NCBI RefSeq assembly: GCF_907165205.1
Contig: NC_058192.1
Coordinates: forward strand, 3,720,001 to 3,784,000
From: Coccinella septempunctata
Lineage: Eukaryota > Arthropoda > Insecta > Coleoptera > Coccinellidae
Reading direction: 5' to 3'
DNA length: 64,000 nt
Made by a program: the position numbers and the translations under genes. The notes under the pieces were generated by a model, which was given only the letters and a program-made list of their open reading frames with translations, made no database searches and was not told the DNA's origin. This document shows, one piece after another, positions 35,829 to 47,567 of the stretch (positions within the stretch are counted from its first letter, which is position 1; every line of letters begins with the position of its first letter).

Positions 35829-36715
35829 TGTTGTCAGTCTGAAGCTGTTTTTCTTTAATGTAAAAATTTGATCACCTAACTCAATACCTATGCAGATTTA
35901 CAAAATGTTTTTTTCTTGTACTCGCAGCAGCACAAACCTACCACAATTCAGTAAAAAAAAAAATTTCTGGGATGCATGAGAAGTCCACACAGCAACAAAG
36001 AGGCGCTCTTTCATTTCAAACTATAGGTTCGCTGAAGTTTATTCTTTTATTGGGGCATTTTCATTCCATAAACCAATATTTTCCACGCCCTATTCACTGA
36101 TGAATACGGTTATATTCATCTGAATCGGCTGTATCGATAATTGAAAAGGAAATACGAATACTGTGAAATTCGCATGAATAATTCAATTCCGTCCGCGTAT
36201 ACGGTTGCGATGATAATTTAATAATCAGAGCGAGCATACACCCATCGGACACGTAATAACTACTAACGAAACAATTTCTGCTCGTTGCGAACTTTTATGG
36301 AAGATACATGGCGTATCCTTCACCGTGCAACTTCTCGATCGAATTAGAGGAGGCCAACCCTTGCTAATAGCCCCTTTTCGCCTACATTAAAAGTCGATAG
36401 CTCTACTCTTCCCATTCAACCGGAAAAATCAGCGTTATGCTGACAGAGCAGAATTGGGTCACACTACTGCATTAACAGATCTGAATTTCTGTTTGTTGGA
36501 AGTATCAGCTAAGTGAACGTCTCTCACACATTTGCTAACATGAATGGATTCATGTTAGCAGTTCCAGAAGCAGTTACGTGGCTCTTTGCTCCTGGGTATT
36601 GTGAATTTTTCTGGAAAAACTCACCACTACATAGAAAATGGGTCTTTGAGTATTGAAGTAGGTATAGTTTGTACGTTACTGAGTTAGGATAGAGTTCAAC
36701 TTCGAAATATTGAAA
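35829..36715. other. Unannotated interval
   Basis: About 890 bp. A short inverted GCTAACATGAATGGATTCATG TTAGC (36534-36559) can form a hairpin. No gene or family recognised. Confidence 0.3.
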
Positions 36716-38002
36716 TATAAGGATATTCTTAGCCTACTATAGAACCAAACAAAATTTCCATATCAAAATATTTTATTACTAAACATATTCCGTTCTTCTC
36801 TTAATTGGATACATTTATTACACCGGACCTGCAACGTCTCTAGGCCTTTCAAAACAAATGTTTCTTCTTGCTCTGCAAACCAGACCTCCACAGCTTTTAT
36901 TACCTCCTCGTTGGAAGAAAATTTACGACCTTTTAAACTTTTTTTCAGTTGACGAAAGAGATGATAGTCGGATGGGGCCAAATCTGGCGAATAAGGAGGG
37001 TTGTTCTAGAAATTCAAACCCTAAATCACGAATTTTTCGCATGGCAACATGATATTTGTGTGCAGGGGCGTTGTAATGCAAAAACATAACAACTTTGGAT
37101 AGCTTTCCGAGTCTTTTCTCTTTATTTTTTTCTGTAGAGTGGTTAGTAATGTCGAATAGTGATCTCTGGCAATTGTTCTACCCTTATTCAAAAAATCAAT
37201 CATGATTACTCCATGACAATCCCAAAAAACTGAAGCAAGAACTTTTCCAGCAGATTTTTGGACACGAAACTTCTTAGGTCTTGAAGAACCGGAGTGTCGC
37301 CATTCCATCGATTGTTGCTCTGTTTCTGTATCGTAGAAATATACCCAAGTCTCATCCATAGTAACTATTCGGTTTAAGAAGTCTACATCGTTTTCAAATC
37401 GAGCACAGATCGAACGCGATGCTTCTACCCTTGCACGGTTTTGGTCAACATTCAAACATTTGGGCATGCATGTTGCAGCAATTTTTTCCATGTCCAAATT
37501 GACGTGAACTATATGACGAACGCGTTCGTATGAAATATTCAGTGCTTCAGATATCCGTTTTAGCCCAATTCGACGGTCGGATAAAACCATATCATGATTG
37601 CATCGATATTTTCGGGGACTGACACAGAAACTGGCCTTCCCGATCGGTCATCAACTTCAATGGAAAATTTACTTCTTTTGAAGCTTGCAGTCCAATTTTG
37701 CACGGTCGCATACGAAGGACATTGATCACCAAGGGTATTAAGCATATCTTCGTAAATCTGCTTACTTCTTAACCCTTAAATACAGGTACTTGTTGATGGC
37801 TCGATACTCCAATTTTTCGATTTTCACAATTTCGGTGGACATCTTCTTTCTTTCAATTTATTGCGTAACTCTGGTTTACTTTTTTGACCTCAAACTTCAC
37901 ACTGACACTACTAATGAGTTATTCTTCGTTACTATGGTAACGCAATATTTTTTCCATGCGTGGAACTGGTCTAGGCTAACTAGAAATCAACACATCCTCG
38001 TA
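36716..38002 (-). mobile_element. Mariner-like element copy 6, nearly full length, dead transposase
   Basis: The 5' end at 38002 is intact (CACATCCTCGTA). The 3' TIR is shortened to about TATAAGGATATTCTT. On the minus strand, the HTH part (37745-37560) and a 189-codon part (37590-37021) carry MDETWVYFY. A frameshift just before the second motif turns it into LLCFCITTPL. The third motif MAPSDYHLF and the C-terminal tail lie in another frame (36981-36763). Confidence 0.92.
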
Positions 38003-38599
38003 TAGTTTATGTGTTACTGAGTAAGTAAGCAAATTGAACTTATTTCAACATTATGAGCGTTGCAAGACCAGAAATCTTCAGAGTTTCAAGGCTAAACAAA
38101 CAAGAAAAGGTCCACATTTCGAGAATGTTTTTGAAACCTTGAATAGGGCCCCCATAATTGATTCCGGCGACTCTGGGGAACCCTCTAAACGCAGATATTA
38201 TTCGTTTTCATTCGCAAACAGGGATAGACCTTCCAATCAACAGCATGAAACGGAAATGTCCTCTGGGAAATCTCGGCGTAGCCAAACTAACAAATTGATG
38301 TTTGTAACTGACCCAAAATTGTCCGATTCTAGGGAGCCCCATCTGGCCTAATGTTCTACCGAGGCCAGCTGATTTCATTGTCACTCCCTACGCCGTTTCC
38401 AAAATTCTAGTTATGTAACCCCGGGGTATTCTGACCGGATGTTTGGAATCGCGGGGGAATCATACATTGGTGAAAATTTCTGAGGTTGTACTACAGGTAC
38501 CAAGAAATGAGTAAAAAAAGAGTACGTACTATAAATTAACTTATTATTTGAGTTATAAGAAGAACAAATGATCAAGGATAACGAAATACCATATGACCC
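38003..38599. other. Unannotated interval with one hydrophilic open frame
   Basis: The plus-strand frame 38034-38351 (105 codons, starting TTG) is rich in S, R, K and N and contains GPHFENVFETLNRAP and SFSFANRDRPSNQQHETEM. The composition is more protein-like than its neighbours. I know no family for it and see no clear splice signals. It could be a piece of an exon or chance. Confidence 0.2.
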
Positions 38600-41575
38600 G
38601 TGTCATTTCATTGACTTATTCGAGATCGTAGATTACGAATATGCAATTAGATTTTTTGTAGCATTAGTATTTTAGGAAATACATCACTTTGAGTGGAAAA
38701 TTTCGAAAAAATTGGCCAAATTTGAGGAGCTGTAGCAGCCAGAAAAACAGAATTTGACATATATTAATTTTTTTGATGATAGATGAGTCCTTTGCAAATA
38801 AAAAATTCTAATTTTCATTCATCTATCGCGAACAGTTAAAATTTTATGATTCTTTCCGCGAAGGTCCAAATTTTCCAATTTTTCATCGACCATAACTTGA
38901 AAAATAATTTTATTTAAAGATAACTGTTTGCATTTTCGTATTCTACGCCCGCGAATTAGTCGACAGTATAAATTTGATTTCAATCGGAGACCAAAAATAT
39001 TTTTCAAAAAAATCGAAATTTTTCCATGCATATGTATGGAAAATTTGAAAAATTTTCGATCTTCCCAAATTTCCACCAAAACTTGAGTATTAACTAAATC
39101 GATGGCGTAGATTACGAATATGCAAACAGAATTTTGCAGAAAGGATTTGTTTTCATGTTATGGTCCATGGAAAATTCGAAATTTTGGACCTTCGCGGAAA
39201 AAATCATAAAATCTAAACTGTTCGCGGTAGGTGCATGAAAGTTGGATTTTTCTATTTGCAAAAGATCAATCTATCACTCAAAAAATTAACATATGTCCAG
39301 TGCCTCTTTTAAAGCTGCTACCGGTTTTCAAAATTGACCAATTTTTTCGAAATTTTCCACTAAGAGTCATTCATTTCCTAAAATACTGATCCTACAAATA
39401 ATCTAATTGCATATTTGCAATCTACGACCTTGAATTAGACAATGAAATGACCCGGGTCGATATCATTCGAAAAATAAAAAAATTCGGATTTTGAATAATA
39501 TTCCTCTGCTACTTGAGCTGCTACCCGAGCTCCACCAGCCAACAAAAAATTATTCATTCAGCTATATCGACGCAGGTCATTTTACCGACTGATTCGAGGT
39601 CGTAGATTATGAATATGCAATTAGATTTTTTATCGGATCAGTACTTTTGAAAAAAAATCACTTTTAGTGGAAAATTTCGCAAAAATTGGTCAATTTTGAG
39701 GAGCTGTGGCAGCAAGAAAAAGAGGATTAGACATATGCTGATTTTTCTGGTGATAGATGGATCCTTTGCAAATGAAAAATTCTAATTTTCATTCATCTAT
39801 CGCGAACAGTTAAAATTTTATGATTTTTTCCGCGAAGGTCCAAATTTTCCAATTTTTCATCGATCATAACTTGAAAAATAATTTTATTTTAAAATAACTG
39901 TTTGCATATTCGTATTCTACGCCCTCGAATTAGTCGCCAGTATAAATTTGCTCTCAATCGGAGACCAAAAATATTTTTCAAAAAAATCGAAATTTTTCCA
40001 TGCATATGTATGGAAAATTTGAAAAATTTTCGATCTTCCCAAATTTCCACCAAAACTTGAGTATTAACTAAATCGAGGGGGTAGATTACGAATATGCAAA
40101 CAGAATTTTGCTGAAAGGATTAGGTCTCAAGTTATGGTCGATGAAAAATTCGAAATTTTGGACCTTCGCGGAAAAAATCATAAAATCTAAACTGTTCGCG
40201 GTAGGTGAATGAAAGTTGGATTTTTCTATTAACAAAAGATCAATCTATCACCCAAAAAATTAACCTATGCCCAGTGCCTCTTTTCAAGCTGCTACCGCTC
40301 CTCAAAATTGACCAATTTTTTCGAAATTTTCCACTAAAAGTCATTCATTTCCTAAAATACTGATCCTACAAAAAATCTAATTGCATATTTGCAATCTACG
40401 ACCTAGAATTAGTCAATGAAATGACCCGGGTGTATATCATTCGAAAAATAAAAAATTTCGGATTTTGAATAATATTCCTCTGATACTTGGGCTACCCGAG
40501 CCAGCCAACAAAAAATTATTCATTCAGCTATATCGAAGCAGTTCATTTTACCGATTAAATCAAGGTCGTAGATTATGAATATGCAATTGAATTTTTTATC
40601 GGATCAGTACTTTTGAAAAAAAATCACTTTTAGTGGAAAATTTCGCAAAAATTGGTCAATTTTGAGGAGCTGTGGCAGCAAGAAAAAGAGGATTAGACAT
40701 ATGCTGATTTTTCTGGTGATAGATGGATCCTTTGCAGATGAAAAATTCTAATTTTCATTCATCTATCGCGAACAGTTAAAATTTTATGATTTTTTCCGCG
40801 AAGGTCCAAATTTTCCAATTTTTCATCGATCATAACTTGAAAAATAATTTTATTTAAAAATAACTGTTTGCATTTTCGTATTCTACGCCCTCGAATTAGT
40901 CGACAGTTCAAATTTGATTTCAATCGGAGACCAAAAATATTTTTCAAAAAAATCGAAATTTTTCCATGCATATGTATGGAAAAATTTGAAAAATTTTCGA
41001 TCTCTCCGATTTCCACCAAAACTGAAGTATTCACTAAATCGAGGGCGTAGATCACGAATATGCAAACAGAATTTTGCTGAAAGGATTAGTTTTCAAGTTA
41101 TGGTCGATGGAAAATTGAAAATTTTGGATTTTCGCGGAAAAAATTATAAAATCCAAACTGTTCGCGGTAGGTGAATGAAACTTGGATGTTTTCATTCGCA
41201 AAGGAACAATTTATAATAAAAAAATCAGCATATGTCCAGTGCCTCTTTTCGAGCTGCTACAGCTTCTCAAAGTTGACAAATTTTTTAGAAATTTTTCACT
41301 AAAAGTGATTTATTTCGTAAAATACTGATCCTAGGAAAAATCTAATTTGCATATTCGTGATCTACGACCTCGAATTAGTAAGTAAAATGACCCGGGTCGA
41401 TATAGTTCGAAAAATAAGAAATTTTCGGATTTAGAATAATTTCGTTTGTGTTTACCACCGATATTATTTAGCTATATCGACCCGGGTCATTTTACTGACT
41501 AATTCGAGGTCGTAGATAACGAATATGCAATAAGATTTTTTCTGGGATCAGTATTTTGAGAAATAAATAACTATG
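38600..41575. repeat. Tandem array: three ~970-bp units, each a large imperfect palindrome
   Basis: The block beginning ATCTATCGCGAACAGTTAAA recurs at 38821, 39795 and 40761 (spacing 974 and 966). Within each unit the left half is repeated in inverted form in the right half: CGCGAAGGTCCAAATTTTCC against GGACCTTCGCGGAAAAAATC. The centre is CCATGCATATGTATGG (about 39025 in unit 1). The motif GTAGATTACGAATATGCAA recurs in alternating orientation about every 170-310 bp throughout. The array is strongly AT-rich. The open frames inside it (such as 38819-39079 and 40759-41055, minus) repeat with the units and are by-products of the palindrome. Confidence 0.9.
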
Positions 41576-42849
41576 CACTCTTTACTTTGCTGTGTCTTTT
41601 CTTTAATTATATGTGTAGGCATAGGGGTGGCAAAATCTAAAGCTGACGCTGGCGGCCTCTACCCCGGGAACGGCCCTGTGTAGATTTACAAAGTGAAGAA
41701 AAAAATAGATTTTGGACGAAATCACAAAGAATTCTTTCCAGATTTTCCACCTTTTTCTGAAAATTCATCGTTTTAATCACGCCACGAATAGCAGTCTTCG
41801 AGATACTGTCCTTAAGTGTGACTCAAGGTTGTAGATTTACAAGATGAAGAAAGCTATAGATTTTGGGGAGAATCTAAAAGATAATATCGAAAAAAGCGTC
41901 TGCCTCTGCCACCACACGAGGCATTTCAAATTTACTGCAACTTGGGAAACCATTTCAAACAGCAATGGGTAGTTTTCATCTTTCTTGAAAAAAATCTGCA
42001 TTTTCCACCGAAAAGTTCCAAGTCTCATTGTTGATTACCTTCAATCCAAAGTCCCACTTTCACCGAGGGCGAATCCTTCAATCCAACAGCATAACCATCG
42101 ACAAAGGAAATATGCATGGTTCTTGAACGTTAATCATTTCTGATTCCAATCAAGGCTACTTCTTTACCGTTCCTCAGAACGCTCTAATAGCTCTTTGGTT
42201 CCATTTAATTAGAAACACGACGGAGGGATTATTCGAATCGAAAAAATCCCCACCATACATTCGGAAATGTGTGAGAGAGTTTGCCGTAGCGTAACGTTTT
42301 ATTTATGAACCTCTCTCCGACGTTTTTAAGGCGTTTCTCAATTAAACTAGCTCGCCGAGGGAGTTTTTGTACTCAATACGGAGTAGTTCGATTTCTGGCT
42401 CCGGTGAATAGAGGCCGAAAGTCCGTGTTCTTTGATTTTTCGTTCGGATCGTTCTGATCGCACTGAACGGTTTAGACGTTAAGGGAACACAGTCGTTCGG
42501 AAAGAGTGCTTTGGAGATAATCGGTCACCTGGAACGTCCAAAGGGGATTACACTATGTGGAAAATGGGGAAGACTTCGCTTCCTATTTTTTTTTACTCGT
42601 ACTTATTCCCTATCGAATCATCAACTGTTTGGTTTTCTCGAATTTACGAAACAGCTTCAATGCACTCCATATCCAAGTTTTAACTGACCCCATCATTTTG
42701 GGAATTTTTCGAAGGTCAACTTTCGAGTCAATAATCTTCCAGGAAAATTATCGTAGATCTTAAAGTTGTACATATTCTGAAAGAGCAACTCTTCTAGTAA
42801 TAAATCTGAGAATTTCATCCATTTCGGCGCAACCGTTCGGTCTTGACGA
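41576..42849. other. Spacer between the two tandem arrays
   Basis: Contains one imperfect direct repeat: GTAGATTTACAAAGTGAAGA at about 41681 and GTAGATTTACAAGATGAAGA at about 41831. From about 42620 there are pieces resembling the 493-bp unit (ACTGTTTGGTTTTCT, TGCACTCCATATCC), so the second array may begin in decayed form there. No gene recognised. Confidence 0.4.
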
Positions 42850-44545
42850 ATACTCAAGTGAAATTTGCAATTTATGAAAAATGCCATTTCCAAAGTGAAA
42901 ATCTAAACGGAGGGAGACAGGCTCTCGAAATTGCTCGCAATAGATTCAGCATGTTCGAAAACCTATATTTTTATACCAAAATTTCAAATATCTGGCCCTA
43001 TGTGGGAGAAAATAATTTTTTTTGTTTTTCCACTTTTTATTTTCGAGTTGACTTCGAAGAGCTCTCTGGAGTACAATTCTCTATTGAAGCATCAACTGTT
43101 TGGTTTTCTACAATCTTCGGAACAAATTCTATGCACTCCATATCCTAGGATAGTAATAGAACATCCTGATTTTCAGACAGAGTAGCAAATAAGTCATTTT
43201 AGGGGGGTCTAACCCCTTGCTCATTTTTGACCCAAAAAATCGAGATTTTCGAAATCGAGTTTTTGTGCTAGGGTGGAAGCCTTGGCAATGCTGATTATAG
43301 AACTGGAAATTCCAATTGGATCAAACTAATATAACAGGAGATATCGCAGATTGAAAATTGCAATTTTTGAAAAAATTCCATTTACAAGATGAAAATCTGA
43401 ACGAAGGGAGATAGGCTTTCGAAATTGCTCACAATCGATTCAGCGTGCTCGAAAACCTATATTTCCATACCAAAAATTTGGATATCTGGCCCTGTTTAGA
43501 AGAAAATAATTTTTTTTGTTTTTCCACTTTTCATTTTCGAGTTGACTTCGAAGAGCTCTCTGGAGTGCAATTCTCTATTGAAGCATCAACGGTTTGGTTT
43601 TCTACAATCTTCGGAACAAATTCTATGCACTCCATATCCTAGGATAGTAATAGAACATCCTAATTTTCAGACAGAGTAGCAAATATGTACTTTTAGGGGG
43701 GTCTAACCCCTTGCTCATTTTTGACCCAAAAATTCGAGATTTTCGAAATCGAGTTTTTGTGCTTGGGTAGAAGCCTAGGCAATGCTGATTATATAATCGG
43801 AATTCCCAATTCGGTCAGACGAATATAACGGGAGATATGGCAGATTGAAAATTGCAATTTTTGAAAAATGCCATTTCCAAGACTAAAATCTAAACGAAGG
43901 GAGATGGGCTTTCGAAATTGCTCGGAACAGATTCAGCGTGTTCGAAAACCTTTATTTTCATAGCAAAATTTCAAATATCTGGCCCTGTTTAGGAGAAAAT
44001 AATTTTTTTTGGTTTTCCATTTTTCATTTTTGAGTTGAATTCGCAGAGCTCTCTGGAGTGCAATTCTCTGTTGAAGCATCAACTGTTTGGTTTTCTACAA
44101 TATTCAGAACAAGTTCTATGCACTCCATATCCTAGGATAGTAATAAAACATCCTCATTTTCAGACAGAATAGCAAATAGGTCATTTTAGGGGGGTCTAAC
44201 CCCTTGCTCATTTTTGACCCAAAAAATCGAGATTTTCGAAATCGAGTTTTTGTTATAGGGTAGAAGCCTAGGCAACGCTGATTATATAACCAGAAATCCC
44301 AATTGGATCAGACGAATATAAAAGGAGATATCGCAGATTGAAAATTGCAATTTTTGAAAAATGCCATTTCCAAGATGAAAATCTAAACGAAGGGAGATAG
44401 GCTTTCGAAATTGCTCGCAATGGATTCAGCGTGCTCGAAAACCTACATTTCCATACCAAAATTTCAGATATCTGGCCCTGTTTAGGACAAAACTTCATTT
44501 TCGAGTTCACTTTGAAGGGCTCACTAAAGTGCAATTCCCAGTGGT
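42850..44545. repeat. Tandem array of a 493-bp unit, about 3.4 copies
   Basis: CT(A/G)AACG(A/G)AGGGAGA recurs at 42904, 43397, 43890 and 44383, spacing 493-494 bp. Units share the block GGGGGGTCTAACCCCTTGCT, the near-palindrome TCGAGATTTTCGAAATCGA and CACTCCATATCCTAGGATAG. The last unit stops at about 44545. Open frames within (for example 42931-43185 and 43445-43642) repeat with the units and have no recognisable product. The array is separate from the 970-bp array 1.3 kb to its left. Confidence 0.9.
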
Positions 44546-45489
44546 AGTCTTGGCCGCCCTAGGCCCCTGGCCATGTAGAATGTTGTAGCCAAATAATTTG
44601 CACTCACTCTGTATAGGTATAATTATTCATTTTTATCATCAGGAAATTTTTTGTCACTATTTGCCGCTCCTAATATCTGGTCGCCCTAAACCTGGACCTA
44701 CTTGGCCTTGTTATTTAACAATCATCTTCATTTCGAGTGTTCAAGCCTATTTTCCGCCGAATTTGGATCTGAAAAGACAATTCTGTAGGAGATGCTAAAT
44801 TTCCAGAAAGGCGCATCAAGGAGTTCGTGGTGCTCGAAGATAAAAAGGACCAACTCACACCTCCCGAGTGACAATATAGTCTCTGGACCATTTCACGCCT
44901 ACAATAATCCTGAACGGAAATAATGAAACCCGTTTCACGGCAAAATTTCTGCGCTTAATTAGCGCCCCAATGATGGATGACTCACGGAAGATCATTAGGA
45001 GAGGAAAGGGGTTGTTTCATTTGAGGTTCCGAGTCCTTCACGGAATTTCTGCTAATTAACCGAACTCCTTCCAGTGTCTCGAAACACCCTGGAGTCCTCG
45101 CAATAGATTTTCGACCCAAGCATCGTCAGTACGGTTGTTAAAAGGATATTAAATGATATAAATTTTACAGATGGGTCTTCGTGCTTGTCAGGGAAGCTGA
45201 GGAATTTTATCTTACGAGTGTACTTTATCTCGCTAGAGGGCATATACGTGTTCGCGGTAGAATTGGACCTGGCCTGGCTTCTAGCTTGATGTATTCGCTA
45301 TACAGAGTGTCTCGCTATCAAGTTCCTTATCTCATATAGGAAAATTATTTAAAACCAAGAGAGTCAACTTTGGTTATAAGGGAGGAAGTTTGAATATGAG
45401 CATAAGGACTATGCTTGACGAAAAGAGGCCAGAAACAATGAAGAAATCGGAAGAATTGAAACACTGCCTCTTCTCAAGCTCTATGAACA
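44546..45489. other. Unannotated interval
   Basis: About 940 bp after the 493-bp array. GCTATACAGAGTGTCTCG at 45297 resembles a MITE tip, but without a partner. Nothing else recognised. Confidence 0.3.
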
Positions 45490-45720
45490 TTCTTGTTCGA
45501 AAATCAACTGGAAAAGTTCTTCGTTAGGGTTAATAATATCTGAATAGGAGTGAAACAGTTAGTAGGAGTTACTTCTCAAAGTTACTGACTACTCTACGTG
45601 AAAGAATCCTGGAAGGAAGACGTTGTGAATTAACCGAAATTGTTTTGTTTTTGCAGGACAAAGCGATTTATGTACATGTAAAAAACGCATGTTGTAGGCA
45701 CGCAAACAATTGCTAATTCA
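45490..45720 (+). pseudogene. Old, diverged mariner-type transposase fossil
   Basis: Plus-strand pieces read KSTGKVLR, then after stops SYFSKLLTTLRERI-LEGRRC and TEIVLFLQDKAIYVH. Compared with the mariner copies here (KSAGKVLAS; YYSTLLTTLREKIEEKKRG; VLFLQDNAPAH), the order and spacing agree but many residues differ, and the catalytic DN became DK. It is far more decayed than the eight copies of the main family, so it probably descends from another mariner lineage. No ends recognised. Confidence 0.55.
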
Positions 45721-46299
45721 GGTTTCTCAACTGCGAATGGTTTTCTCATTAATTACCCCTGATGATGGTAATATTCAATGATACTTATCTGTGCCAGTAT
45801 TGAGCTCATACCATAATAATTCTCTCGAATGATTTTGTCAAGATCCAAACGAAAATTTCTCGAGGAACATAATCGGCAAGTAAACACTGAAGCTGAAATG
45901 CTCCGACAAATTAACTGAAAGTATTTTCCACGTTGCTACAGTATAGCAGCTGACGAATAAAACGTTTCTACTGAAAGAAATACATCGCCGAAGAACTGCC
46001 ACATGGGAACTGATGAGGTGAATTCGCGTTCCTTACTAGACGACTAATGTTTCTGTCAATTGCAGGCTACAGTTGACAAATTTGTACGACACCAACTCGA
46101 GAACCTTGGCTCCTGCAATTCCCTGCAAGAGGAAAGCTTGTTTCAGGTAAGCTCAGTTTGATTTGGAATGATTGGATCAAGGATACTCTCAAGATTTTGG
46201 AGATGAGAAACCCTTCTGTAGAATATGATGCTTTTTCTTCTATTCCTTTGGATTCCTTGAGATCATCACTCAGTTTTGAACAGAAACTATACGTCATTA
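45721..46299. other. Unannotated interval
   Basis: About 580 bp between the mariner fossil and copy 7. Possibly more of the fossil, but not readable. Confidence 0.3.
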
Positions 46300-47567
46300 T
46301 ACGAGGATGTATTGACGCATAGAAAAAATATTGCGTTACCATAGCAACGAACAATAACTCATTAGAAGTGTCAGTGTGGAATTTGAGGTCAAAAAAAGCA
46401 AACCAGAGTTACGAAAGAAATTAAAAGAAAGATGTCCACCGAAATTGTGAAAATCGAAAAATTGGAGTATCGGGCCATCATCAAGTACCTGTATTTAAGG
46501 GTTAAGAGGTAAGCAGATTTACGAAGATATGCTTAATAACCTTGGTGATCAATGTCCTTCGTATGCGACCGTGAAAAATTGGACTGCAAGCTCAAAAAGA
46601 GGTAAATTTTCCATTGAAGATGATGACCGATCGGGTAGGCCAGTTTCTGTGTCAGTCCCCGAAAATATTGATGCAGTTCATGACATGATTTTATCAGACC
46701 GTCGAATTAGGCTAAAACGGATATCTGAAGCACTGAATATTTCATACGAACGCGTTTATCATATAGTTCACGTCAATTTGGTCATGAGAAAAATTGCTGC
46801 AAAATGGATCCCCAAATGTTTGAATGTTGACCAAAAGCGTGCAAGGTTAGAAGCATCGCGTTCGATCTGTGCTCGATTTCAAAACGATGTAGACTTGTTA
46901 AACCGAATTGTTACTATGGATGAGACTTGGGTATATTTCTACGATCCAGAAACAAAGCAACAATCGATGGAATGGCGACACTCTGGCTCTCCAAGACATA
47001 AGAAGTTTCGTGTCCAAAAATCTGCTGGAAAAGTTCTTGCTTCAGATTTTTGGGATTGCCATGGAGTAATCTTGATTGATTTTTTGGATAAGGATAGAAC
47101 AATAACTGGAGAATACTATTCGACATTACTGACCTCTCTACGGGAGAAAATTGAGGAGAAAAAACGCGGAAAGCTATCCAAAGTTGTTTTGTTTTTGCCG
47201 GACAATGCCTCTGCACACAAATCTCATGTTGCCATGCAAAAAATTCGTTATTTAGGGTTTGAATTACTAGAACGCCCCCCTTATCCACCAGATTTGGCTC
47301 CATCCGACTATCATCTCTTTCCTCAAATGAAAAAAAGTTTAAAAGGTCGTAAATTTTCTTCCAACGAGGAGGTAATAAAAGCTGTGGAGGCCTGATTTGC
47401 AGAGCAAGAAGAAACATTTTTTTTTGAAAGGTCTAGAGCCGTTACAGGTTTGCTGTAATAAATGTATCCAATTAAGAGGAGAATATGTTGAGTAATAAAA
47501 TATTTAAACATTGAAATTTTGTTTGTTTCTATAGTAGGCTAACAATTCTTCGATATATCCTCGTAAG
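46300..47567 (+). mobile_element. Mariner-like element copy 7, complete with both TIRs
   Basis: TA CGAGGATGTATTGA at the left and the inverted TCGATATATCCTCGTA at the right (ending 47565) define a complete element of about 1.27 kb. The 5' UTR, including the TTGCGTTACCATAGCAACGA block shared by all copies, is intact. This is the best-preserved copy of the family and the best guide to its coding sequence. Confidence 0.95.
46432..47440 (+). pseudogene. Mariner transposase (DD34D), one frameshift and one nonsense change
   Basis: Starts MSTEIVKIEKLEYRAIIKYL at 46432. Two A's are missing from TATTTAAAAGGG at about 46493, shifting the frame to a stop. From 46529 the correct frame is open for 288 codons: HTH (NISYERVYHIVHVNL), MDETWVYFYDPETKQQS, LPDNASAHKS and LAPSDYHLF, with 34 residues between second and third aspartates. 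It ends at a TGA that replaces the TGG of VEVWFAEQEE in other copies (47393-47395). The C-terminal tail then continues to a T run. All three catalytic aspartates remain, so only two lesions separate it from an intact gene of about 345 codons. Its role would be cut-and-paste transposition into TA. Confidence 0.92.

Noticed and set aside
38819..41174. Repeated open frames (RGRRIRKCKQ and RGKNHKILTV on both strands) as a conserved protein
   Set aside because: They follow the palindromic tandem units on both strands, and the same words appear in mirror frames. Conservation is due to DNA repetition, not coding.
42931..43642. Repeated frames (FFCFSTF, RVDFEELSGVQFSIEAST) in the 493-bp array as genes
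   Set aside because: They recur with the tandem unit, have different lengths per unit and resemble no family.
45105..45145. Minus-strand CTGACGATGCTTGGGTCGAAA as a hammerhead core
   Set aside because: Helix II cannot close (U opposite C at its first pair) and there is no cleavage-site helix; chance match.
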